From contig CALATR010000992.1 of the NCBI GenBank assembly GCA_937891875.1, positions 1 to 6,541 on the forward strand: a stretch of 6,541 nucleotides of DNA, read 5' to 3'. Shown here piece by piece: positions 1 to 6,453 of this stretch. This stretch comes from an uncultured Pseudomonadota bacterium (GTDB lineage Bacteria; Myxococcota_A; UBA796; GCA-2862545). The position numbers were made by a program, and so were the translations under genes. The notes under the pieces are model-generated. The model ran no database searches, had not been told where the DNA came from, and saw nothing but the letters and a program-made list of their open reading frames with translations. The stretch's first letter is position 1, and every line of letters begins with the position of its first letter.

Positions 1-1208
1 CCCCGCCGATGGTGCGCGATGCCTTCCTGGGCGTGCACGCCGTCATCTGGGCCACCCCTGCCGCCCAGCCCTTCGGCGCCCGGGAGCGCGCGGCGGTCGC
101 CCGCATCCTGGAGGCGACCGGGGTGCGCCGCGGCATGGTGCTGGTGGTCGACACCCACGTGCTGGAGCGCATGAGCGACGACCCCGCCGCCGAGCTGGAG
201 AGCGTCGTCGAGCGCGTGCGGGCGGAGGCCCCCGAGGGCTTCGCCGTCACGTCGGACGCCGCCGACCACGCGGCCGAGATCGGCGCCTTCCTGGACGCGG
301 TGCGCACCGACCTGGACGCCCTGTCCGCCGCGCGCCACCGGGCGGTCGCCGCGCTGCTGCTGGGAGACGCGCGCCAGGGCCTGGCCGACCTCGTCACCCG
401 CGAGATCGAGGCCACCTCCAGGCACGAGGCGGCGGTCGCGAGCGAGGACGAGGCGCTGATCCGCGCCCGCAAGGCCGGCGAGCGCGCCGCGGCCCACACC
501 CTGGGGGTGCTCCGGCGGAGAACCGAGGAGCTTCGCCTGGATCTGCGCGCCTTCCTCCGCGACCTGGAGGCGGACGTGGGACCCCAGGTGGAGGGCACCC
601 CCGACGTCGAGGCCGCCCGCCGGGCGCTGCCCCACTGGCTCGAGCACGTGGTGCAGGGCTGGCTGCGGGATCGCCTGGGCGCCTGGCGGGCGTCGGTGCG
701 CGACGACCTGCGCCACGTCACCCTCGCCGACGAGGCCCTCGCCCACGCGGAGCTCCTGCTGCCGGCCCTGCACCCCGCCCCGGTGCCGTCGAAGGGCCGC
801 TGGCGACGTGCGCTCGGACTGTCCGCCGGCATCGGCGGCGCCGCACTCCTGGCCGGCTTTCAGCTGTGGATCCCTGCACTCATCGTGGCTGGCGGCGGCG
901 TCGCGTGGTCGGTGTTCGATCGGGACAGCGACAACGCCCGCCGGGACCAGCTCATCGATCGGGGTCGCGAGGCGGTCCGCCTGCTCGGACTCGACGCCGA
1001 CAAGGTGCTGGGCGAGCAGCTGCAGCGCTTCGAGGACCAGCTCAACACGCTGGGCTCCGCGCGAGCCGCCCGCCTCGAGACCGAGCGCGCCACCGCCCGC
1101 GCCCAGCTGGACGCCCGTCTCCGGGTCCACCGCGCCCGCCTGGACGACGCCCGGCACGCGCTGGAGCGCTTCGAGGAGCAGGTCGGCGAGCTGGGGCTCG
1201 GCGGGTGA
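1..1208 (+). CDS. Dynamin-like GTPase, C-terminal part (5' end outside window)
   Basis: The frame is open to the left edge (the two codons before the ATG at 9 are sense), so that ATG is probably internal and the gene starts upstream. Numbering from it, residues 10-30 (HAVIWATPAAQPFGARERAAV) match the segment that follows the G3 (DxPG) motif in the two other GTPases of this window, so G1-G3 are missing only because of the window cut. The expected G4 site, near VVDTHVLERM (46-55), lacks an [NT]KxD signature. Long charged helices fill residues 80-250. A hydrophobic hairpin at about 267-302, just after the basic KGRWRR, could be a membrane-inserting paddle. A coiled coil rich in Arg, Glu and Leu follows to the end. 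This order (G domain, helices, hairpin, helices) is that of bacterial dynamin-like proteins, which bind or remodel membranes. The specific function is unknown. Confidence 0.82.
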   Translation, partial: PPMVRDAFLGVHAVIWATPAAQPFGARERAAVARILEATGVRRGMVLVVDTHVLERMSDDPAAELESVVERVRAEAPEGFAVTSDAADHAAEIGAFLDAVRTDLDALSAARHRAVAALLLGDARQGLADLVTREIEATSRHEAAVASEDEALIRARKAGERAAAHTLGVLRRRTEELRLDLRAFLRDLEADVGPQVEGTPDVEAARRALPHWLEHVVQGWLRDRLGAWRASVRDDLRHVTLADEALAHAELLLPALHPAPVPSKGRWRRALGLSAGIGGAALLAGFQLWIPALIVAGGGVAWSVFDRDSDNARRDQLIDRGREAVRLLGLDADKVLGEQLQRFEDQLNTLGSARAARLETERATARAQLDARLRVHRARLDDARHALERFEEQVGELGLGG

Positions 1209-1234
1209 GGGAGTGCCGGGGGGAGCTACCCGCC
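1200..1234. terminator. Possible bidirectional terminator between convergent genes
   Basis: A 7-base perfect inverted repeat (GGCGGGT at 1200-1206 and ACCCGCC at 1228-1234) encloses a 21-base loop and covers the stop codons of both convergent genes (TGA at 1206-1208 on +, TAG at 1228-1226 on -). Position and symmetry fit a shared transcription end. The loop is long and there is no T-tract, and such short GC repeats arise easily by chance at this base composition. Confidence 0.2.
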
Positions 1235-1573
1235 CAACGCGCGCGTGCAGGCCAGGCACATCGGGCCCTCGGGCCGGACCTCCAGGCGCTTGTCTCCGAT
1301 GGGCTCGCCGCAGCGGGTGCACTCGCCGTAGGCGCCGTCGTCGACGCGCCGAAGCGCGGCATCGATCGCTCGAATTCGTGCTTCATTCCTTCGTTTTTCC
1401 GCCAGCGCCATCTGCTGTTGCTGCAGCGCGTCGACCCGCGAGACGCGGCCCTGGGCGCTGGACAGCTCGACGGTGTCGGTGCGGGCGTCGGAGAGCGCCG
1501 CGACCAGATCCTCGCGCAGGGCGCGGAGCTGGGTCTCGAACGCGGCGATCTGCTCTTCGGTGAGGTCTTCCAT
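1226..1573 (-). CDS. DksA/TraR-family C4 zinc-finger regulator
   Basis: This 115-residue protein has the short DksA/TraR layout: an N-terminal helix, a coiled-coil hairpin (about 10-78) and a C-terminal zinc finger with Cys85-x2-Cys88 (CTRCGEPI) and Cys106-x2-Cys109 (CLACT), 17 residues apart. The family enters the RNA polymerase secondary channel and, in DksA, adjusts promoter response with ppGpp through acidic residues at the coiled-coil tip. Here the tip region reads GRVSRVDALQQQQMA and has one Asp (D48) instead of the DxxDxA of E. coli DksA; this form is usual in the short members. At 115 residues it is shorter than E. coli DksA (151), so I give no symbol. The ATG at 1573 has only weak Shine-Dalgarno matches. 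It lies 21 bases after the stop of the membrane-protein gene, so co-transcription is likely. Family assignment is firm; its regulatory target is unknown. Confidence 0.92.
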   Translation of the reverse strand: MEDLTEEQIAAFETQLRALREDLVAALSDARTDTVELSSAQGRVSRVDALQQQQMALAEKRRNEARIRAIDAALRRVDDGAYGECTRCGEPIGDKRLEVRPEGPMCLACTRALGG

Positions 1574-1594
1574 CGACGGAGTGTAGCCCGGGAT

Positions 1595-3163
1595 TCAGGG
1601 CTGGCGAGGCAGCGGGCCCTGCTGCTCCTGCAGGATGATCCGGGTCTGTACGCCCGGCACCGGATCGCTCAGGACGCCGACCCACCGCACCACGGTGTTG
1701 AACGGCGGATCGCCAACGACGCTGACGAGGACGTCGGGGTACGCGCCGTACGCGCCGCCCGCGGGCACGCACGCCTGCACCGCGGCCAGCGAATCGACCA
1801 GGCAGGGCGCCTGACCCGGCACCGTGAGCCGGATCCGGCCGTCCTCGATCCGTGCCGTCCACGCGGCTCCCGAGCCGGCGTTCTGGCTGTGCACGCTGAC
1901 GGTGGGCACGGCGCGCAGGAGGTCGCCGTCCGCACACGCCAGCCCGATGGTGCCGGGCACCGCCCCCGCCCGGTGGATCAGCGGGACGACCTCGGACCAG
2001 GTCCGGTTCGGGGCGGCGGCGACGAGGACCGCGTCCTGGCGCGGCGGCTGTTCGGCGATGGGCCGGTCTTCATGGGGCTCGTCATCGACCATGCGCGGTC
2101 TGGCGATGGTGAGCTGGTCTATGGCGGAGTTGGCGGCGTGGGTGTCCTTGCGGATGCTGCGGTTGACCCAGAAGTCGTCCCGCCGCACCAGGAAGGCCTG
2201 TGCGGACACCGTCTCCCGGTGGGGGACCCGACTCTCTCCGCACGCCGGAAGCGGAGCTCCAAGCTGACGTTCCAGTGCATGCAGGCGTGTCTGGGCGAGG
2301 CTCGCGTCCCAGGTGCGCTGGACCATCGCGTGCCCCTGGGCGCCGAGGAGCGCGCTGGGCGCGAGGCACAGGGCGATAGCGAGGGTCCAGGCCCACAGGT
2401 GCGGATGTCGCCCTCCGGGCCACGCGGTCAGCACCAGCGCCAGGACCAGGAACCCGAGGCCGGCCGCAGCGGCGCCGAGCGGGCTGTACGACACGAGGCC
2501 AATCGACCAGGCCGCTGCGGGCAGGCCCAGGAGGGCCGGGAGGATCCGGGACTCGGGTGCGCGGAGGCCGGTGAAGAACGCCAGCGGCATGGCGATCGCG
2601 AGCATCGCGCCCACGGCGAGGTGTGCCCCGTAGTTCAGGTGCCCCTCGGTCGACCACAGCAGGAGCATGGCCGAGCCCACGACGGTGAGCGCGGCGAAGA
2701 TCGCCGCTGGGACGAAGTGCAGCTGGCGCGGGTCCTGGTCCTTGTCCCGGGGCTGGCGGATCACGGCGTTGAGGAAGGTCGCCCACAGACCCTGGACGGT
2801 GAGCCCGAGGGCCAGCATCTCCGCGGGGACCATCGTGGTTGGGGCCATGGTCCGGTACTGCTGGTCCGGGAGCACCGGCTCGGCGAGCATCGGGTTGATG
2901 ACGGTACCGGACAGCAGCACGAGGGCGAAGACGTGCGGGATCACCGCGGAGATCGCCATGCCCACCAGCTCGAGCACCGGCCAGGTTCGGACGCCGATCG
3001 CCCGAAAGAAAGCCGTGATCGCCGGCAACACCAGCCCTGGTGCCAGCCACACCAGGCAGGCCAGGATGATGATGACGGCCTCGACAGCTCCCAGCGTGCG
3101 CCCCCCGCCGTCATTCTCGTCACAAGCGACCTTCCCGCCAACCCCCCGAGCGTTACCGAGCAC
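1595..3163 (-). CDS. Polytopic membrane protein with tandem ExbD/TolR-like periplasmic domains
   Basis: This 522-residue protein starts at GTG 3163. About eight hydrophobic segments can be seen: roughly 27-55, 61-90, 110-135, 150-172, 178-200, 207-225, 229-248 and 255-275. The charged loops at 53-60, 136-147 (RQPRDKDQDPR), 201-206 and 250-254 fall between helices 1-2, 3-4, 5-6 and 7-8, which by the positive-inside rule puts both termini outside. The soluble tail holds two similar units, at about 323-410 and 433-512. Each has a DG/DDF-like beta hairpin, a helix, then a strand-helix-strand: AVLVAAAPNRTWSEVVPLI in the first and DVLVSVVGDPPFNTVVRWV in the second. This resembles the periplasmic fold of ExbD/TolR, proton-motive-force coupling proteins. 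Four cysteines (308, 410, 454, 465) lie in this tail and could form disulfides. I do not recognise the membrane part. The start is uncertain: residues 1-25 are unremarkable and no clear ribosome site precedes the GTG. An ATG at residue 68 would remove the first helix. Confidence 0.83.
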   Translation of the reverse strand: MLGNARGVGGKVACDENDGGGRTLGAVEAVIIILACLVWLAPGLVLPAITAFFRAIGVRTWPVLELVGMAISAVIPHVFALVLLSGTVINPMLAEPVLPDQQYRTMAPTTMVPAEMLALGLTVQGLWATFLNAVIRQPRDKDQDPRQLHFVPAAIFAALTVVGSAMLLLWSTEGHLNYGAHLAVGAMLAIAMPLAFFTGLRAPESRILPALLGLPAAAWSIGLVSYSPLGAAAAGLGFLVLALVLTAWPGGRHPHLWAWTLAIALCLAPSALLGAQGHAMVQRTWDASLAQTRLHALERQLGAPLPACGESRVPHRETVSAQAFLVRRDDFWVNRSIRKDTHAANSAIDQLTIARPRMVDDEPHEDRPIAEQPPRQDAVLVAAAPNRTWSEVVPLIHRAGAVPGTIGLACADGDLLRAVPTVSVHSQNAGSGAAWTARIEDGRIRLTVPGQAPCLVDSLAAVQACVPAGGAYGAYPDVLVSVVGDPPFNTVVRWVGVLSDPVPGVQTRIILQEQQGPLPRQP

Positions 3164-3168
3164 TCGCC

Positions 3169-5214
3169 ATGAGCCCAGCTGACGACACCTCCGCCCTGCA
3201 CCGCTTCGCCCTGCGCCGGCAGGACGCAGCCGATCGCCTCGACACCCTCGCCGACGTCGCCGCGGGCGTGCAGGCCGAGCCCGCCCTGGTCGGCCACCTG
3301 CGCCAGGCCGCCGCCCGCGCCCGCGCCGGACGCTTCGTGGTGCTGCTGATCGGCAACTTCTCGTCGGGCAAGTCCACCCTGCTGAACGCGCTCCTGGGTC
3401 AGCCGGTCCTGCCGGTGAAGGTCAACCCCTGCACCGCCATCCTGACCGAGCTGGTCCACGGCGAAGAACCCTCGGTCGAAGTGCTCTTCCGCGACGATCG
3501 CCCCGCGGAGACCCTGACGCCAGAGGCCTTCCTCGAGCGCTACCAGCTGCGCACCAGCTCGGAGGAGGAGGCCGGTGCCGAGGTCAGCGATCGCTTCGGC
3601 GCCATCGATCGCGCGGTGGTGCGCTGGCCCCTGCCGCTGCTCCGCGACGGGGTCGTGCTGCTCGACACCCCCGGCCTCGACGACGATGACGCCCGCACCC
3701 AGCGCACCCTGCGCTCGCTGCCCGAGGCGGACGCGGTCATCTTCGTGCTCAACGCCACCCGCTTCCTGACCGAGCTCGAGCGCCGCACGCTCCGCCGCGA
3801 GCTGCTGCCGCTGGGCCTCGAGAACCTGTTCTTCCCGGTCACCATGGTCGACCTGCTCGACGCGCTCTCCGGCGATCCGGCGCGCGACCTGGCCGACATC
3901 CGCGCCGGTGCCCGCGAGGCCCTGGGTCCGCTGTGCGTGGTGGACGGCGAAGATCGCCTCGAACAGCGCTTCTTCCTGATGAATGCGCGAGGTGGCCTGC
4001 TGGCTCGCTACGACCGGGAGTCGGGCTCCCGCCGCGCCGAGCCCGACGCGGACGCCCTGCAGCAGAGCGGCCTGTCCGCCTTCGAGCACAGCCTTGAGCG
4101 GTTCCTGGTCGAGGAGCGCGGACGGGCCCAGCTGCTGCACCTGCTGCGCCAGGCGGAGCGGATCCGTGACGGCCTCGTGCGTCAGGCCGCAGTCGACAAG
4201 GCGACTGCCAGTGCCAGCGTCGAGGAGCTGCGCGCCCGTCAGGAGGGCCTCGAGCCCCGCTTCGACGAGCTCAACCAGATCGCCGATCGCGTCGCCGACA
4301 CGGTCGATGCCTTCGTCGACCGGCAGAAGGTGAGGGTCTGGCAGGGTCTGCGCGACGCCCTGTCCCGCGCCGAGGACGACCTCGAAGGCGCCATCAAGAG
4401 CTTCGACCTGGGCAATGCCGCGGGTCTGGACCTGCTCACCCCCCGGGGCCGCGAGCGCATCGAGCGCGCCCTGCAGGAGCAGCTGGAGGCGTGGCTCGAC
4501 GAGCGCATAGCCCAGTGGCAGCAGTCGCTGCGTCCCCAGCTGGAGAAGGCGCTGGACGGGCTCCGCGTCGAGCTTGCCGGTGAGGCCCAGGACTTCGACG
4601 ACCTCGCCCGCCAGATCGTGACCGACTTCGCCGGTGGGGCCGTGCACGTGCCGCTGACCGACGCGCTGGGCGACGAGCCCGACCCGGTGGAGCGCTGGTT
4701 CAGCGTGGCGCTGGGTGCGCTGCTCCTGTCGCCGGGCACCATGGCTGCGGGCTGGACCCAGGGCTACGAGGGCGCGCTCAAGGGCGCTGCCGCCGGGCTC
4801 GCCATCCGCCTCGGCCTGTTCGCGATGGGGGTGCTGCTGGGCCCGGTCGGCTGGGCGGCGCTCGTGGTCTACGCGATCGGTGATGCCGCGGTGCTGGTCA
4901 TCACCGGCGGGGGGCAGCTGCGGCGGCTCCGCAAGCAGGTGGCGCTGGAGCTGCGCGGGCGGCTGGTGGCCCAGGCGGACGCGGTCCGGGATCAGCTCGA
5001 GGAGCAGGTCGCCGAGGGGCTGCTGCCGATCCGGGACGCGCTGGTCGGCGCGGCCCGCGGGGAGGCGGAGGAGCTGCGGGCGGTGCTGGACCAGACGATT
5101 GTCGCGCGCGAGAAGGCGGCGTTGGAGGCACGTGATCGAGAGTCGGCGTGGGGGGATGCGCTGGCGCGGACGGAGGAGGAGCTGGCGGCGCTGCGGGAGC
5201 TGTGCGAGCGATGA
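3169..5214 (+). CDS. Bacterial dynamin-like GTPase (complete, 681 residues)
   Basis: After an N-terminal helical neck (1-55) comes a GTPase domain: G1 P-loop GNFSSGKST (62-70), a G2 threonine in PCTAIL (T89), G3 DTPG (166-169) and a G4-like VTMVDLL in which the usual Lys of [NT]KxD is Met (TMVD, 225-228). The NFSSGKST loop followed by LLNALLG is typical of the bacterial dynamin-like/DynA-type family, not of small Ras-like GTPases. Long amphipathic helices (320-505) form the presumed stalk. Hydrophobic stretches at 512-524 and 540-580 (MGVLLGPVGWAALVVYAIG) form the likely membrane-binding paddle, and a final coiled coil runs from 585 to 680. The family hydrolyses GTP while assembling on membranes and takes part in membrane fusion, fission or repair. 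Start ATG 3169 gives a natural N-terminus but has only a weak upstream GAG. The stop overlaps an ATG (ATGA at 5211). The role in this organism is not known. Confidence 0.95.
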   Translation: MSPADDTSALHRFALRRQDAADRLDTLADVAAGVQAEPALVGHLRQAAARARAGRFVVLLIGNFSSGKSTLLNALLGQPVLPVKVNPCTAILTELVHGEEPSVEVLFRDDRPAETLTPEAFLERYQLRTSSEEEAGAEVSDRFGAIDRAVVRWPLPLLRDGVVLLDTPGLDDDDARTQRTLRSLPEADAVIFVLNATRFLTELERRTLRRELLPLGLENLFFPVTMVDLLDALSGDPARDLADIRAGAREALGPLCVVDGEDRLEQRFFLMNARGGLLARYDRESGSRRAEPDADALQQSGLSAFEHSLERFLVEERGRAQLLHLLRQAERIRDGLVRQAAVDKATASASVEELRARQEGLEPRFDELNQIADRVADTVDAFVDRQKVRVWQGLRDALSRAEDDLEGAIKSFDLGNAAGLDLLTPRGRERIERALQEQLEAWLDERIAQWQQSLRPQLEKALDGLRVELAGEAQDFDDLARQIVTDFAGGAVHVPLTDALGDEPDPVERWFSVALGALLLSPGTMAAGWTQGYEGALKGAAAGLAIRLGLFAMGVLLGPVGWAALVVYAIGDAAVLVITGGGQLRRLRKQVALELRGRLVAQADAVRDQLEEQVAEGLLPIRDALVGAARGEAEELRAVLDQTIVAREKAALEARDRESAWGDALARTEEELAALRELCER

Positions 5215-5306
5215 GGGCGGACTGGTCGAGAAACGGGAGTGGCGGCCCGGTCTCCAGTCTCCAGTCTCCAGTCTCCAGTCCCAGCGGCGGTGGGGGCGGG
5301 GCGTGA
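5211..5306 (+). CDS. Possible 31-codon bridging frame between the two GTPase genes
   Basis: An ATG at 5211 overlaps the TGA of the 681-residue GTPase gene as ATGA. The frame it opens runs 31 codons through the heptamer repeat and ends in a TGA at 5304-5306, which overlaps the GTG start of the next GTPase gene as GTGA. The peptide is low complexity (Ser/Pro/Val from the repeat, then a Gly run), so a function for the peptide itself is unlikely. Four-base overlaps at both ends are the usual form of translational coupling, so the frame may simply carry ribosomes from one gene to the next. In a GC-rich sequence an open frame this short can be chance. Confidence 0.25.
   Translation: MRADWSRNGSGGPVSSLQSPVSSPSGGGGGA
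5251..5284. repeat. (TCTCCAG)4 tandem heptamer repeat
   Basis: Four perfect copies of TCTCCAG occupy 5251-5278, followed by a degenerate partial copy (TCCCAG) to 5284. It sits in the 88-base gap between two GTPase genes. The unit length of 7 is not a multiple of 3, so a gain or loss of one copy changes the reading frame of anything translated across it. Such simple tandem repeats are prone to slipped-strand change. No dyad symmetry is evident, so it does not look like a terminator. Confidence 0.95.
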
Positions 5307-6397
5307 GTCGGGGTGCGGACGGGATGGCGGTGGTGGAGCGGGCGATCGGGCTCGCTTCGGAATTGGTGCCGGTCGATGCGGTCAGGGACGCGATTGCGGG
5401 CGATGGCGGGGTCGTCTGGCTGGTGATCGGGCGGCGGTCGGCGGGGAAGTCGCGGCTGGTGAATCGGCTGGTGGGGGCGGAGCAGGAGGAAGGGCTGGGA
5501 GGGGTGACCTCGGAGGTGGTGGCGTGCTCCGACGGCGGGCTGACGCTGCTGGACTCGCCGGGCATCGAGGACGATCTGGCGGGGGCGGACCTCATCGAGG
5601 AGCACCTGGGCGCGATCGACGGCCTGCTGTGGGTGGTGGACGGGCTGCAGCCGCTGACCCGGGTGGAGCGCGACGCGGTGGAGCGGGCGGCGCCGGTGGA
5701 CCTGCCCCTGGTGGCGGTGGTCAGCCGGCTCGATCTGGTCGATCCGGGCGAGCACGACGCGATCCTGCACCGGGTGTTCCGCCTGCTGGCGGCGCGCTCG
5801 CCGGTGGTGGTGCCGGGCGGTCGGGACGCGGATCCGGCTCCGCTGGCGCTGCTCCGCAAGCCGGTGGATCCCCTGCGATCCCCAAGGAAGAAGGCAGCGA
5901 TCCGCTCGTCGCTGGAGGGGGTGGCGCAGGCGCTCCTGCACCTGTCCCACGCGTCCGGTCCCGATCCCGCCGGGCTCGCAACCGAGGCCGCCTCCCGCTT
6001 CGAGGCCCGCCTTCGCGAGGCCCAGGAGGACGTCGCCGCCCGGGTCCGCGACCACCACATCCTGTTCCGCGACGAGGCCCTGCAGGCGCTGCACGGTCAC
6101 CTCCTGGGCGCCGCCGATGACGTCCGGGCCTTCCTCCGCGCCGAGCTGGGGGAGGCGCCGACCTGGAAGCCCGCCCCGCCCGACACCCTCGACCTGGCCG
6201 GCCAGGCGAAGGACCTGTTCGGCGGCACCCGGCAGGTGCTCGACGGCCTGCAGACCGGGGCGGACGCGTGGTCGGTGGCCGCGGCGCTCGCGTTCGAGGC
6301 GGTCACGACCCTGCCTGTCTCCCGCATGCTTCTGCAGCGTGCTTCGGCCCTGACGGCGGCCCGGGAGGCGGTCGACGCGGCGCTGCGGATCCTGTGA
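5303..6397 (+). CDS. Small dynamin-like / P-loop GTPase
   Basis: With the GTG at 5303 the product has 364 residues; the in-frame ATG at 5324 would give 357. I prefer the GTG because a GGGGGCGGGG purine stretch lies just upstream and because GTGA overlaps the stop of the preceding mini-frame. G1 is GRRSAGKS (43-50), a G2-type Thr is in VTSEV (T69), G3 is DSPG (84-87) and G4 is SRLD (141-144), a variant of [NT]KxD that keeps the Asp. The part after G3 (DGLLWVVDGLQPLTRVERDAV) matches the same segment of the other two GTPases here. After residue 200 the chain is helical and charged, ending in a mildly hydrophobic, Ala-rich helix region (320-364) with no clear transmembrane hairpin. It is much shorter than the 681-residue neighbour, and could act as its hetero-partner, as in known bacterial dynamin pairs; this is inference. 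Codon choice changes markedly within the gene. Confidence 0.9.
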   Translation: MSRGADGMAVVERAIGLASELVPVDAVRDAIAGDGGVVWLVIGRRSAGKSRLVNRLVGAEQEEGLGGVTSEVVACSDGGLTLLDSPGIEDDLAGADLIEEHLGAIDGLLWVVDGLQPLTRVERDAVERAAPVDLPLVAVVSRLDLVDPGEHDAILHRVFRLLAARSPVVVPGGRDADPAPLALLRKPVDPLRSPRKKAAIRSSLEGVAQALLHLSHASGPDPAGLATEAASRFEARLREAQEDVAARVRDHHILFRDEALQALHGHLLGAADDVRAFLRAELGEAPTWKPAPPDTLDLAGQAKDLFGGTRQVLDGLQTGADAWSVAAALAFEAVTTLPVSRMLLQRASALTAAREAVDAALRIL

Positions 6398-6453
6398 TGC
6401 CTCGTGACACAGCCTGCGTTTACGCGGTCTGCTGACGTGGCCACCATTGGGGC

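Noticed and set aside
866..3172. A 768-codon open frame on the plus strand, antisense to the membrane-protein and DksA-like genes.
   Set aside because: Its product is Arg/Gly/Pro-rich without domain features, and it lies opposite two well-supported genes. It is a by-product of the high third-position GC of the minus-strand genes.
5251..5284. The heptamer repeat as a CRISPR or an integration site.
   Set aside because: The units are contiguous seven-base copies without spacers, and no integrase or transposase gene is near.
4715..5302. An upstream extension of the small GTPase, since its frame stays open back to 4715.
   Set aside because: The extension would overlap the 3' end of the large GTPase by 500 bases and encodes an Arg/Ser/Cys-rich chain with no family similarity. 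A start at 5303 or 5324 places the P-loop at a normal distance.
2941..6060. A 1039-codon open frame on the minus strand, opposite both complete GTPase genes.
   Set aside because: The translation is a low-complexity Arg/Gln/Ser/His mix, while the plus strand encodes clear GTPase motifs across the same bases. Long antisense frames are expected at this GC content.
5239..6120. A plus-strand frame giving a Gly/Arg-rich protein overlapping the small GTPase.
   Set aside because: It is glycine-arginine low complexity arising from reading G-rich codons out of frame, with no motifs.
6398..6453. A promoter or terminator between the small GTPase and the lipoprotein (GTGACA at 6404-6409; a small GCGTTTACGC palindrome).
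   Set aside because: No matching -10 element is found at a proper distance, and the palindrome has a stem of only four base pairs with a two-base loop and no T-tract.
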